This document shows, in pieces, positions 1-5,876 of a stretch of DNA of 5,876 nt; the stretch's first letter is position 1; each line of letters begins with the position of its first letter. Location: contig JAICXG010000174.1 of the NCBI GenBank assembly GCA_025980625.1, positions 1 to 5,876 of the forward strand, given 5' to 3'. The position numbers and the translations under genes were made by a program. A model generated the notes under the pieces. The model had not been told where the DNA came from. It searched no databases and saw nothing but the letters and a program-made list of their open reading frames with translations. The DNA comes from Chthoniobacterales bacterium. Lineage in GTDB: Bacteria > Verrucomicrobiota > Verrucomicrobiia > Chthoniobacterales > UBA10450.

Positions 1-88
1 GAAAAAGAACGGGATTGCGAACCCGGTAAACGTCACGGTAACGAGTAACCTGGGCGGAAGCGCCAGCGCGGACGTCAGAGCGCGCTAA
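1..88 (+). CDS. C-terminal end of a probable secreted or surface protein (partial)
   Basis: An open frame enters from the left edge (first full codon at base 2) and ends at TAA 86-88. It gives 28 residues ending NLGGSASADVRAR. The fragment alternates hydrophobic and small polar residues (NPVNVTVTSN) and is rich in V, T, S, G and N, as in the last strands of an Ig-like or other beta-sandwich repeat of an exported protein. That reading is inference from composition; no family can be named from so few residues. Its position directly before a strong terminator supports a true gene end. The rest of the gene lies outside the window. Confidence 0.5.
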   Translation, partial: KKNGIANPVNVTVTSNLGGSASADVRAR

Positions 89-127
89 GTGCTGACCGTC
101 CGTTAGTTCAAGCAAATCGGAATTACT

Positions 128-156
128 TCCGGGAGTCGTCCTAGCCGACTCCCGGA
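128..156 (+). terminator. Perfect 11-bp hairpin after the upstream gene
   Basis: TCCGGGAGTCG (128-138) pairs perfectly with CGACTCCCGGA (146-156) across a 7-nt loop. No T-run follows, so on its own it is not a classical intrinsic terminator. It sits 40 nt past the stop codon at 86-88 and 13 nt before a second hairpin that does have a T-run. It probably stabilises the mRNA 3' end or forms part of a tandem terminator. Confidence 0.5.
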
Positions 157-168
157 TGGCAGTTAAAC

Positions 169-209
169 GAAAAGGCATCCGGTGTAACTCCCGGGTGCCT
201 TTTCTGTTT
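169..209 (+). terminator. Bidirectional Rho-independent terminator
   Basis: GAAAAGGCATCCGG (169-182) pairs with CCGGGTGCCTTTTC (191-204) over 14 bp with one G-U wobble and an 8-nt loop. The stem ends in a T-rich tract (TTTTCTGTTT). On the opposite strand the stem also ends in TTTTCGTTT, so it can stop transcription from both sides: the rightward gene ending at 88, and leftward readthrough from the glycerate kinase operon. No other intrinsic terminator is visible between here and the 3' end of glxK. Confidence 0.75.
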
Positions 210-336
210 CCAGTGATTGTGCCGAGAGATAGCGGCTGCTTTGAATGACTAACGAACCGGCATGTCACTCCACGATTGCAAATAGCTCTGGACGCAGACT
301 CAAACATCGCTTCGGGTGCGCCAGAGAGCATGTAAG

Positions 337-381
337 ACTCGCCGTGCTCATTGAGCATGCGGGCGAGTTGCGAGTTCGCCC
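337..381. repeat. Overlapping imperfect inverted repeats
   Basis: ACTCGCC (337-343) is complementary to GGCGAGT (362-368), and inside it TGCTCA (345-350) is complementary to TGAGCA (352-357). Together they form a long imperfect hairpin. GGGCGA (361-366) can instead pair with TCGCCC (376-381) across a 9-nt loop, so the two folds exclude each other. No T-run follows. It may be a structured leader or a repetitive intergenic element; the function is unknown. Confidence 0.3.
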
Positions 382-413
382 CCCCTTGCGCGGTCTGCAC
401 GCCCTCTCCGCTC

Positions 414-421
414 TCGTTAGG
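414..421 (-). repeat. Iterated octamer copy 1 (TCGTTAGG on +)
   Basis: Exact copy in the intergenic region upstream of tRNA-Thr. It is the only exact copy outside or not touching a gene, so protein coding cannot explain it. Confidence 0.8.
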
Positions 422-544
422 TCAGGGATACTCCCGATCACCTCGGCCGGAATTCCGTGCAATGAATTTTCTTGCCGCGACATTGCATCCGGGCGCTTGC
501 TCTCGAGTGCGCCGGATGTCATCTTTGCCGCCTCTCCCGCGCAC

Positions 545-608
<64 letters not shown>

Positions 609-620
<12 letters not shown>

Positions 621-1709
621 GCTCTCGGCCAACGCCTGCGCTTTGCTTTCCAGCAACCGCGGTGTGTCCCGATAACTGACGCTCGTGTCGTCGAGGGTGA
701 TCACCTGTTCAAAAAGCTCACGGACCTCGGAGTCATTAGAGGCCTGGCCCACAATCGCAAAAACGCGTTTCCCAGCCCGCCGCGCCATTTGAGCCACCCC
801 GGCGGGCGCTTTCCCCGCCAGCGTCTGGCGATCGAGTTTGCCTTCGCCGGTAATTACGATCTCGGCTCGCGCGATTTTTTCCTCCAGCGCAACGGCTTCG
901 GCCACGACCTCAAAACCTGATCGGATCACTGCGTTGCAAAAGGTGAGCAACCCAAAACCCAGCCCTCCCGCCGCGCCCGCGCCTGGGTGTTCTCGATGAT
1001 CGCGGGCGAAGGTTTGCGCAGCGACATCCGCGAGCCGGGTCAAGCACCGCTCGAGCAGCTCCCTTTGGCCTGCGTCTGCTCCTTTCTGCGCCGAGAAAAC
1101 GCTCGTCGCGCCCTCCGGCCCGAGGAGGGGATTTCGCACATCGCAGGCGGCGACAAGCCGGGGAGCGAACGGGTCGTTAGGCGAACTGATCGCCGCGAGT
1201 TCGAGCAAACCCGAGACCGGCCCGCTGATCTCAGCGCCATCGCCCGCGCGGAAATGAAAACCCAGCGCGCACGCCATCCCGAAGCCGCCGTCGTTGGTCC
1301 CGCTCCCGCCGAGCCCGATGATGATCTTCTGCGCGCCGTGATCGGCAGCAGCACGCAGCATTTCGCCGACGCCGTAGGTCGAAGCCCGGACTGGATCCCG
1401 TTCGTTAGGCGCGAGCTGCGCCAGGCCGGCCGCGGCGCTCATTTCCATGATCGCAAGGCGCTCGGCCGCAACCCAAACAAACGCCGGCTCGATCGGATTG
1501 CCAAGGGCGTCATGCGCCGCGCACACAACCCACTCTGCGTGCCGTGCGCGGCAGATCGCATCCGCCGTGCCCTCACCGCCATCCGCCAAAGCAACGATCT
1601 CGATCTCAACGCCGGGCTGGGCGGAGCGCACCCCGGCTGCGATGGCCGCCGCGACCTCGAAAGCCCCTAACGAACCTTTGAATTTATCGGGCGCTATCAG
1701 CACACGCAT
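609..1709 (-). CDS. glxK: Glycerate kinase, type 1 (GlxK/GarK family)
   Basis: The 366-residue cytosolic enzyme should phosphorylate D-glycerate with ATP, by family knowledge giving 2-phosphoglycerate and feeding glyoxylate, glycerate or sugar-acid carbon into lower glycolysis. The whole chain fits the family: PDKFKGSL at residues 7-14, ADGGEGT at 42-48, GLGGSGTNDGG at 132-142, CDVRNPLLGPEGA at 189-201, a glycine-rich GAGAAGGLGFG at 243-253, and TGEGKLDRQTLAGKAP at 287-302. Length is close to the usual 370-380. I chose the ATG at 1707-1709 because MRVLIAPDKFKGSL is the standard N-terminus; the frame stays open to a TTG at 1764-1766, which would add an unneeded 19 residues. There is no clear Shine-Dalgarno sequence. 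GATAAT lies 10-15 nt before the ATG and could be a -10 box for a nearly leaderless transcript (speculative). The gene begins 70 nt after the GH26-like gene, and its TGA (609-611) lies inside the tRNA-Thr gene. Confidence 0.93.
1174..1181 (-). repeat. Iterated octamer copy 2, in glxK
   Basis: TCGTTAGG on +. In the coding strand it reads CCT AAC GA, encoding Pro-Asn-Asp (glxK residues 177-179). It is followed by C on the + strand, giving the extended form TCGTTAGGC. Confidence 0.8.
1402..1409 (-). repeat. Iterated octamer copy 3, in glxK
   Basis: TCGTTAGG on +. It encodes Pro-Asn-Glu (glxK residues 101-103) in the same frame as copy 2 but in an unrelated part of the protein. Confidence 0.8.
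1666..1673 (+). repeat. Iterated octamer copy 4, in glxK
   Basis: CCTAACGA on +. The coding strand reads TCG TTA GG, encoding Ser13-Leu14-Gly15 at the end of the conserved KFKGSL motif. It uses TTA for Leu, a codon expected to be uncommon at this GC content. Confidence 0.8.
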
Positions 1710-1778
1710 TGAGAGAACATTATCGCCAGCCGCGGCAGCGAGCGAGTAGCGCTTTGCCGGGCGCAAGGCTGGATTAGG

Positions 1779-1786
1779 CCTAACGA
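1779..1786 (+). repeat. Iterated octamer copy 5, forms a stop codon
   Basis: CCTAACGA on +. The coding strand reads CGT TAG G, so the word supplies the last Arg codon and the TAG stop of the GH26-like gene. This is the third reading frame of the word. Confidence 0.8.
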
Positions 1787-2889
1787 GTCGTGATCGGACG
1801 AAGGATGAGGTCGCCTGACCAATAGGGATCAGCGATCGCTTTTCGGTAGGCGGCGAGCGCTTCCGGCGAGGAGTTGAGCCGCAGGTTGCTGTAGCTGTTG
1901 TCCTCGTTTTGCCAGCGTTCGTGCCAGTAAACCTCGGCCTTCACGCGCGGCAGCTTTTCCCGGATGGTGGCGAGCGCGTCGCGAATCCACTTCGCCTTGT
2001 TGCCTGATTTTGGAAATTCAGCCGTCGCCCATTCCGCGATCATGATCGGCTTGTTCGGATCGAGTTGCGCCATCTCTTCATAAGGCCATTTCACGAGCGG
2101 CCAGAATTCGGCCCACGGCTCTTCCGCAAATTGCTGGCCATAAACGCTCATGCCGAGCCAATCGACGTAATCGGAGCCGGGATAATAATTCGGGCCGTAG
2201 TTCCATTTTTCCCATGGGTAGGAGAAGTTGTTCGTCTGGAAGAGCCACTGGATGTTGCGCGCGCCCCGCCGTCGGACGCGATCGACGACGTAGCGATAGG
2301 CGCGCTTGAAGGTTTCCGGTCCCTTCAACTCTGAAGTTCCGGGGATGATGTGGCCGCGGCCGTAATAGACACCCGACCACGGGAACCAGTCGCCGTTCAT
2401 CTCGTCGCCAAACGAGACGATGAGGGGATGACCAAACTGTCGCGCCTGGTCCGCCCAGTCATCGATGTAGCGATTCCATGTGCCGGCGAGAATGGCGTTC
2501 AGGCTAAAACGATCGGGGCCTTTGCGTTGTTCGTAGGGGCGGTCCCAAGGCGACCAGAAAACGAGCGGAAGCGAGCCGTGCCGCCAGATCATTTTCAGAT
2601 TCGCCATCGGGAAACTTTGCTCGCCCCAGAAACTCGACGAGGCGATGATCGCCTGATGTTTCCCCACCATCTGCTCGAACTCCTCGATCTCCTCGAGCGC
2701 GACGTCGTCTTCGGCGCCGCCGAAATCGATGAAGGCGCCGGTGTAGGCGCCATGCGCGGGAAGCACAACCGTGACCGGACCATTGCGATCGAGCTTTGGC
2801 GCGACCGGCGCCGCGCGCTCGCAGCCTAACGAAAAACAAATGAGCAGGAACGCGGTCGCCAATCGCGCCGCCCCGACATCTGACTGCAT
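1780..2889 (-). CDS. GH26-like glycoside hydrolase, predicted lipoprotein
   Basis: The 369-residue protein has a hydrophobic signal segment (residues 8-22) ending SLGC, with Cys23 as the likely lipidated residue. The lipobox is atypical, with Ser at -3, but it suggests membrane anchoring outside the cytoplasm. The catalytic domain resembles GH26 (beta-mannanase-type TIM barrel). GDEMNGDWFPW at 161-171 matches the conserved HEMNGxW region, with Glu163 as the probable acid/base. YYPGSDYVDWLGMSVYG at 235-251 is typical. IAEWA at 284-288 supplies Glu286 as the probable nucleophile. The His before the acid/base is Asp162 here, so specificity may differ from mannan. The ATG at 2887-2889 is preferred because it shares one base with the upstream TGA (TGATG, translational coupling) and yields the signal peptide; the in-frame ATG at 3028-3030 would overlap the upstream gene by 142 nt. 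The stop codon is TAG 1780-1782, inside an octamer copy. The substrate is probably the glycan made by the upstream synthase (inference). Confidence 0.8.
   Translation of the reverse strand: MQSDVGAARLATAFLLICFSLGCERAAPVAPKLDRNGPVTVVLPAHGAYTGAFIDFGGAEDDVALEEIEEFEQMVGKHQAIIASSSFWGEQSFPMANLKMIWRHGSLPLVFWSPWDRPYEQRKGPDRFSLNAILAGTWNRYIDDWADQARQFGHPLIVSFGDEMNGDWFPWSGVYYGRGHIIPGTSELKGPETFKRAYRYVVDRVRRRGARNIQWLFQTNNFSYPWEKWNYGPNYYPGSDYVDWLGMSVYGQQFAEEPWAEFWPLVKWPYEEMAQLDPNKPIMIAEWATAEFPKSGNKAKWIRDALATIREKLPRVKAEVYWHERWQNEDNSYSNLRLNSSPEALAAYRKAIADPYWSGDLILRPITTR
2825..2832 (+). repeat. Iterated octamer copy 6, in the lipobox
   Basis: CCTAACGA on +. It encodes Ser-Leu-Gly directly before the lipobox Cys23 of the GH26-like lipoprotein, again with a TTA codon. 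Confidence 0.8.
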
Positions 2890-5876
2890 CAGGCCCGCAC
2901 CGGCACCGAAGCGGTGCGTTCGAGTTTTCCCCAGTTCACCCACGCGCCTTTGATCGCGCGCAGGATCGCTTTCCAAATGACGTAACTGAGCAGCGGACGA
3001 TAGATCAATCGCATTGGGAGAATGCGCCATGCCCTAACGAGTGGTTCGCGCTCGAGCGCGCAGGCGAGGACGGCGAGAATCAGATCCATCGCAAGAAAGA
3101 CGAGCACGAATGGCAGCACCGCGCCCCAGGCGCCGAACGGCAGCGAGGCGAGCAGAAACAGGTCCACCATCGGCGTGAGCGCGACCAGAATGATCTGGAA
3201 AAACCAGACACTCGGCACGCTGAACCAGCCAAGGGCGCGGGAGCGCGGATTGAAAACCAGGTCACGATGTTTGCAGAGACATTGCAGGGTGCCGTAGGCC
3301 CAGCGGAAGCGCTGCCGGGCGAGCGTCCGCAAGGTTTCCGGCGCTTCCGTCCAGGCGATCGCGTCCGGTTCGTAAACGATCCGGGCCTTCTCGCGATGGA
3401 GCGCGAGCGTGAGGTCGGTGTCCTCCGCCAGCGTCTCGAGGCAGAGACCTCCGGCCTGCGCGATCGCGGAAGCGCGGAGGGCGCTGATCGCGCCGGGGAC
3501 GACGGTCATGCAGTTCCATCGGTCATAGGCGCGCCGATCAAGATTGAAGCCGCAGGTGTATTCGAGCGCCTGGCAGCGGGCGATGAAGCTGCGCAGGTTG
3601 CCGACCTTGGCGTGACCGGAGACGGCGACCACCTTTTCATCTGCCATTTGCCTAACGAGCAGGCGGAGCGTGTCCTTTTGCAGATGCGTGTCGGCATCGA
3701 GAAAAACCACGATGTCGTTTTTGACTAACGACAGCCCGCGGCGCAAGGCGACCGCTTTGCCATGGTTGCTTTGGCTGACGAGCCGGATGCGCGGATCTTT
3801 TTTGGCCAGCCGCTCTACTTCCGCCGCAGTCTTGTCGCGCGAGCCGTCATCCACCACCACGATCTCCAACGCGCCGCGATGATCGCTCGCCAGCACCGCG
3901 CGCAAAGTCGCGGCGATCACTTTCTCTTCATTGAAGGCGGCAATCAGCACGCTGAGGGGCGGCGCGAAATTTCCGTCTGATTTTTTCCGGCGATAACCGG
4001 CGGCGAGCACAATCACAATCAGCGTGCGGATGACGATGAGCGCGGTCGCCACGATCATGAAGGCCCAGAGGAATTCTTCGGTCGCGTGATAAATCCGGAA
4101 CCCGGTGCTACTCACGAGGCGCGTAACGCGGTGGACGTTGCCAACCGGCGGCATGACTGCGTCGCGCGAGCTACCAATCAACTTGCTCAGCGGCACGATC
4201 GTGTCGCCGCGCGTTTGCAGCCAATCGATGATCTTCGGGAGCGCCTCGATCGTCTGGGAACGGTCGCCCCCCGCGTCGTGCAGCAAAATGATGCTGCCGT
4301 CGCGCCGCTCTTGCTTGACGCGTTGCAGGATCACATCCGCGCCCGGCCGCGCCCAGTCCTGCGGGTCGATGTTTTCGAGCACGACGAGATAATGGAGATC
4401 GTTCGCGATCCGGAGCGGAGCGAGATCGCCTAACGACGCCGGGCTTGTATCGGCATTATAGGGCGGACGAAAGAGCGTGGTCGAACGGCCGGTGATCGTC
4501 TCGAGCAAGAGCTGGGTCGCGTTTAATTCCAGGCGGATATGCTCCGGCCAGCACAGGGCGAGATTCGGATGATAGTAGGTGTGGTTCCCGATCTCGTGCC
4601 CTTCGGCGACGATCCGCCTAACGAGATCGGGGTGTTGCTCGGCATTTACTCCGACGAGGAAAAACGCCGCCTTCACTCCGGCGGCTTTCAGGATGTCGAG
4701 CACCTTCGGCGTCCATTTCGGATCAGGTCCATCATCAAAGGTGAGCGCGACCTGGTGTTCGCCACCGGCACCCTGGTGATAGAGCGTCGGGAATTCCGGA
4801 AATTTTTGGTAGGCCGCACTCACCGCACCATCCGGAGTGACACGAATCGTGCGACTGCCATCGGTCCGCGTTTCATCGACGCTGACGATCTCGCCGTTGC
4901 CGACATCGGTGATGGTTTCGTTGCCCTGGAGCGGTTCGAGGAGCGCGCGGGTTGCGCGATTGAGCTGAATTTTTCGCGGCAGCTCGATCGCGCCCCAGAT
5001 CGCGCCGTCCTCCGATCCCAGCCGATAAATCGCGAACCCGCCAGCCTGTTGATCGCGTAGCGCATGCACTTGATTAAGAAAACTGGCGACATCGAGGAAC
5101 CAGACGGAGTGGTCCTTGCCCGCGTCTTCGTAGGAAAAATCGGTCGGGTGCTCGGGCGGCGCGACTTCGTTTGGCTCGATTCCCGCGTTGCTCGCCCGGC
5201 TCATCGCTTCCGCGAAACTGATGAGCTCGGCGCGTTTCGCTCCCTCGCTCCAATCGTAGCCGTAGCTCCCGAGCGCGATCACCCATTGCTGCGGGTCCGC
5301 ATCCTTAAGCAACGCGTGCAACCACGAATCGAACCATTCCTGCGAAGCGAGCGGACCGGGCGTGTCCTCCTCCGAATTCTCGTCGAAAAGCAATGCAACG
5401 AAGCGGTCGACCGATTCGGAGACCTTGTCGAAATCGATGTAGTCGAGGTCCTGGCCCGGTTGCACACAAAGCCACAACTCGCGGCCGTCGGCGTGGAGCG
5501 CGTCAGCCATTTTGTTAAGCAAGGCGGTGATGTCCGATTGGTAGGCGGGATCGACCTGTTCCCAGTCGATCAGCACGCCGGCCGCCCTGGCGGCGCGCAA
5601 ATGGGCGCGCAAATTCGTCACGAATTTCTCCTGCCGCGCGGCTGGTCCGTGCGCCAGGCTCTCGACGGCTTCCGGTTTCCACTTGTCGCCAACGAGGTTC
5701 GTCAGAAGCGGCATGAGAGCGAACCCTTTTGCCGCGGCCAGTTTCGGGAGCCGGCTGTCCGCATCGATTTCCAAAGTGCCGAGTCCATCGACGAGCGAAA
5801 ACCACTCTGGCGCGACGTGCGTCAGTTCGCCCGCATGCTGGAGGAGCGAACGATAGCTGTACGGGTCGCCGTTCAC
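2889..5876 (-). CDS. GH18-like / polysaccharide deacetylase / GT2 fusion protein (5' end outside window)
   Basis: 995 residues are visible and the frame is open at the right edge. The GTG at 5874-5876 is most likely an internal Val, because the chain begins inside a GH18 fold. In visible numbering, residues 1-300 are GH18-like (GVLIDWE at 100-106, ALGSYGYDW at 201-209, YRLGSEDGAIW at 284-294). Residues 375-570 are a NodB/CE4 deacetylase with every motif intact: TFDDG 379-383 (Asp381 base, Asp382 metal), HTYYH 432-436 (metal histidines), RPPY 470-473, Asp507-Trp508, and LLHD 531-534 (His533). A membrane span at about 603-627 precedes a GT2 domain: AAFNEE 646-651, VVDDGS 674-679, DAD 727-729, AEDTD 817-821, QRFRW 855-859. 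Further spans lie at about 883-910, 915-941 and possibly 953-970. The QxxRW signature marks a processive synthase of the chitin synthase/NodC/PgaC/hyaluronan type. Predicted topology: hydrolase and deacetylase outside, GT2 in the cytoplasm, C-terminal spans forming the export path. The product is probably a partly de-N-acetylated GlcNAc polymer (inference). It is translationally coupled to the downstream GH26-like gene. Confidence 0.9.
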   Translation of the reverse strand: MNGDPYSYRSLLQHAGELTHVAPEWFSLVDGLGTLEIDADSRLPKLAAAKGFALMPLLTNLVGDKWKPEAVESLAHGPAARQEKFVTNLRAHLRAARAAGVLIDWEQVDPAYQSDITALLNKMADALHADGRELWLCVQPGQDLDYIDFDKVSESVDRFVALLFDENSEEDTPGPLASQEWFDSWLHALLKDADPQQWVIALGSYGYDWSEGAKRAELISFAEAMSRASNAGIEPNEVAPPEHPTDFSYEDAGKDHSVWFLDVASFLNQVHALRDQQAGGFAIYRLGSEDGAIWGAIELPRKIQLNRATRALLEPLQGNETITDVGNGEIVSVDETRTDGSRTIRVTPDGAVSAAYQKFPEFPTLYHQGAGGEHQVALTFDDGPDPKWTPKVLDILKAAGVKAAFFLVGVNAEQHPDLVRRIVAEGHEIGNHTYYHPNLALCWPEHIRLELNATQLLLETITGRSTTLFRPPYNADTSPASLGDLAPLRIANDLHYLVVLENIDPQDWARPGADVILQRVKQERRDGSIILLHDAGGDRSQTIEALPKIIDWLQTRGDTIVPLSKLIGSSRDAVMPPVGNVHRVTRLVSSTGFRIYHATEEFLWAFMIVATALIVIRTLIVIVLAAGYRRKKSDGNFAPPLSVLIAAFNEEKVIAATLRAVLASDHRGALEIVVVDDGSRDKTAAEVERLAKKDPRIRLVSQSNHGKAVALRRGLSLVKNDIVVFLDADTHLQKDTLRLLVRQMADEKVVAVSGHAKVGNLRSFIARCQALEYTCGFNLDRRAYDRWNCMTVVPGAISALRASAIAQAGGLCLETLAEDTDLTLALHREKARIVYEPDAIAWTEAPETLRTLARQRFRWAYGTLQCLCKHRDLVFNPRSRALGWFSVPSVWFFQIILVALTPMVDLFLLASLPFGAWGAVLPFVLVFLAMDLILAVLACALEREPLVRAWRILPMRLIYRPLLSYVIWKAILRAIKGAWVNWGKLERTASVPVRA
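2896..2918 (-). other. Hairpin just before the coupled start codon
   Basis: On the + strand CGCACCG (2896-2902) pairs with CGGTGCG (2912-2918), a 7-bp stem with a 9-nt loop. In the mRNA it lies at the very end of the synthase coding sequence, 7-29 nt upstream of the GH26-like ATG, where a ribosome binding site would sit. It could hold the second gene closed unless ribosomes arrive from the first. It may equally be a chance product of GC-rich codons. Confidence 0.25.
3033..3040 (+). repeat. Iterated octamer copy 7, GT2 C-terminus
   Basis: CCTAACGA on +. The coding strand reads xTC GTT AGG, encoding Leu-Val-Arg (visible residues 946-948) with an AGG Arg codon. Confidence 0.8.
3651..3658 (+). 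repeat. Iterated octamer copy 8, in the GT2 domain
   Basis: CCTAACGA on +. It encodes Leu-Val-Arg (visible residues 740-742) with an AGG codon. A seven-base near copy, ACTAACGA at 3724-3731, lies 66 nt away and encodes Ser-Leu with TTA. Confidence 0.8.
4429..4436 (+). repeat. Iterated octamer copy 9, in the deacetylase domain
   Basis: CCTAACGA on +. It encodes Ser-Leu-Gly (visible residues 481-483) with a TTA codon, in a loop after the RPPY motif. Confidence 0.8.
4617..4624 (+). repeat. Iterated octamer copy 10, in the deacetylase domain
   Basis: CCTAACGA on +. It encodes Leu-Val-Arg (visible residues 418-420) with an AGG codon, a few residues before the metal-binding HTYYH motif. No exact copy follows in the remaining 1.25 kb. 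Confidence 0.8.

Larger units (their letters stand above)
205..544. other. Intergenic region with no supported gene
   Basis: These 340 bases separate the terminator from the tRNA gene. Their only open frames are short and without recognisable protein features; the longest rightward one runs into the tRNA. The region holds one exact copy of the iterated octamer (414-421), a near copy (ACTAACGA, 248-255), and inverted repeats around 337-381. A tRNA promoter must lie near its right end. The best I can find is TTGCTC (497-502) and TCATCT (519-524) with a 16-nt spacer, which is too weak to annotate. Confidence 0.6.

Noticed and set aside
987..1670. Rightward 227-codon open frame inside glxK
   Set aside because: It is antisense to a gene with intact family motifs throughout. 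Its Arg-, Ala- and Pro-rich composition is typical of a shadow frame in GC-rich DNA.
1710..1779. Promoter for glxK using GATAAT (complement of 1719-1724)
   Set aside because: There is no acceptable -35 at the right distance, and the 70-nt gap permits simple readthrough from the operon.
2890..3030. Upstream ATG (3028-3030) as the start of the GH26-like gene
   Set aside because: It would overlap the synthase by 142 nt and place a charged 47-residue extension before a clear signal peptide; the TGATG start at 2889 explains everything.
1832..3467. Three copies of GCGATCGC (1832, 3355, 3460), the cyanobacterial HIP1 word
   Set aside because: This is mildly above chance, but the word is a palindrome made from common GC-rich codons, and three copies do not make a case. 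Nothing else suggests a cyanobacterium.
4539..5060. Rightward 173-codon open frame opposite the deacetylase
   Set aside because: It is antisense to intact NodB and GH18 coding sequence and has no recognisable domain.
5874..5876. GTG as the start of the synthase gene
   Set aside because: The chain begins mid-domain without the first GH18 strand, signal or anchor. The window simply cuts the gene.

Overview
The window comes from a GC-rich (roughly 60% by eye) bacterial chromosome. Three things suggest a soil or freshwater lineage such as Verrucomicrobiota (Spartobacteria-like) or Acidobacteriota: a fused GH18/deacetylase/glycosyltransferase protein, genes with no clear Shine-Dalgarno sequences, and a tRNA gene with an encoded CCA. 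This placement is inference; nothing in the window fixes the phylum.

Layout. Positions 1-88 hold the C-terminal end of a rightward gene. It is followed by two strong hairpins (128-156 and 169-204); the second is a good bidirectional terminator. Positions 205-544 look non-coding and contain a few inverted repeats. A complete tRNA-Thr(CGU) gene lies at 545-620 on the + strand. Everything else is a leftward gene set. A large membrane protein (2889 to beyond the right edge) carries a GH18-like domain, a NodB/CE4 polysaccharide deacetylase and a processive GT2 synthase in one chain. It overlaps by one base (TGATG) a GH26-like lipoprotein (1780-2889). After 70 nt comes a type-1 glycerate kinase (609-1709), whose stop codon lies inside the 3' end of the oppositely oriented tRNA gene.

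How the genes work together. The GT2 module probably polymerises an amino-sugar glycan (GlcNAc-like) and exports it. The deacetylase would modify it outside the membrane, and the GH18-like and GH26-like modules would bind, trim or release it. The glycerate kinase belongs to glyoxylate/glycerate metabolism and is probably only a positional neighbour.

Most unusual signal. The octamer CCTAACGA (reverse complement TCGTTAGG) occurs exactly ten times in 5.9 kb, where well under one is expected by chance. It is found in intergenic DNA and in all three genes, in both orientations and in every reading frame. It even supplies the stop codon of one gene and part of a lipobox. This looks like a genome-wide iterated DNA word, comparable in kind to uptake signals, HIP1, Chi or segregation motifs, and unrelated to protein coding.
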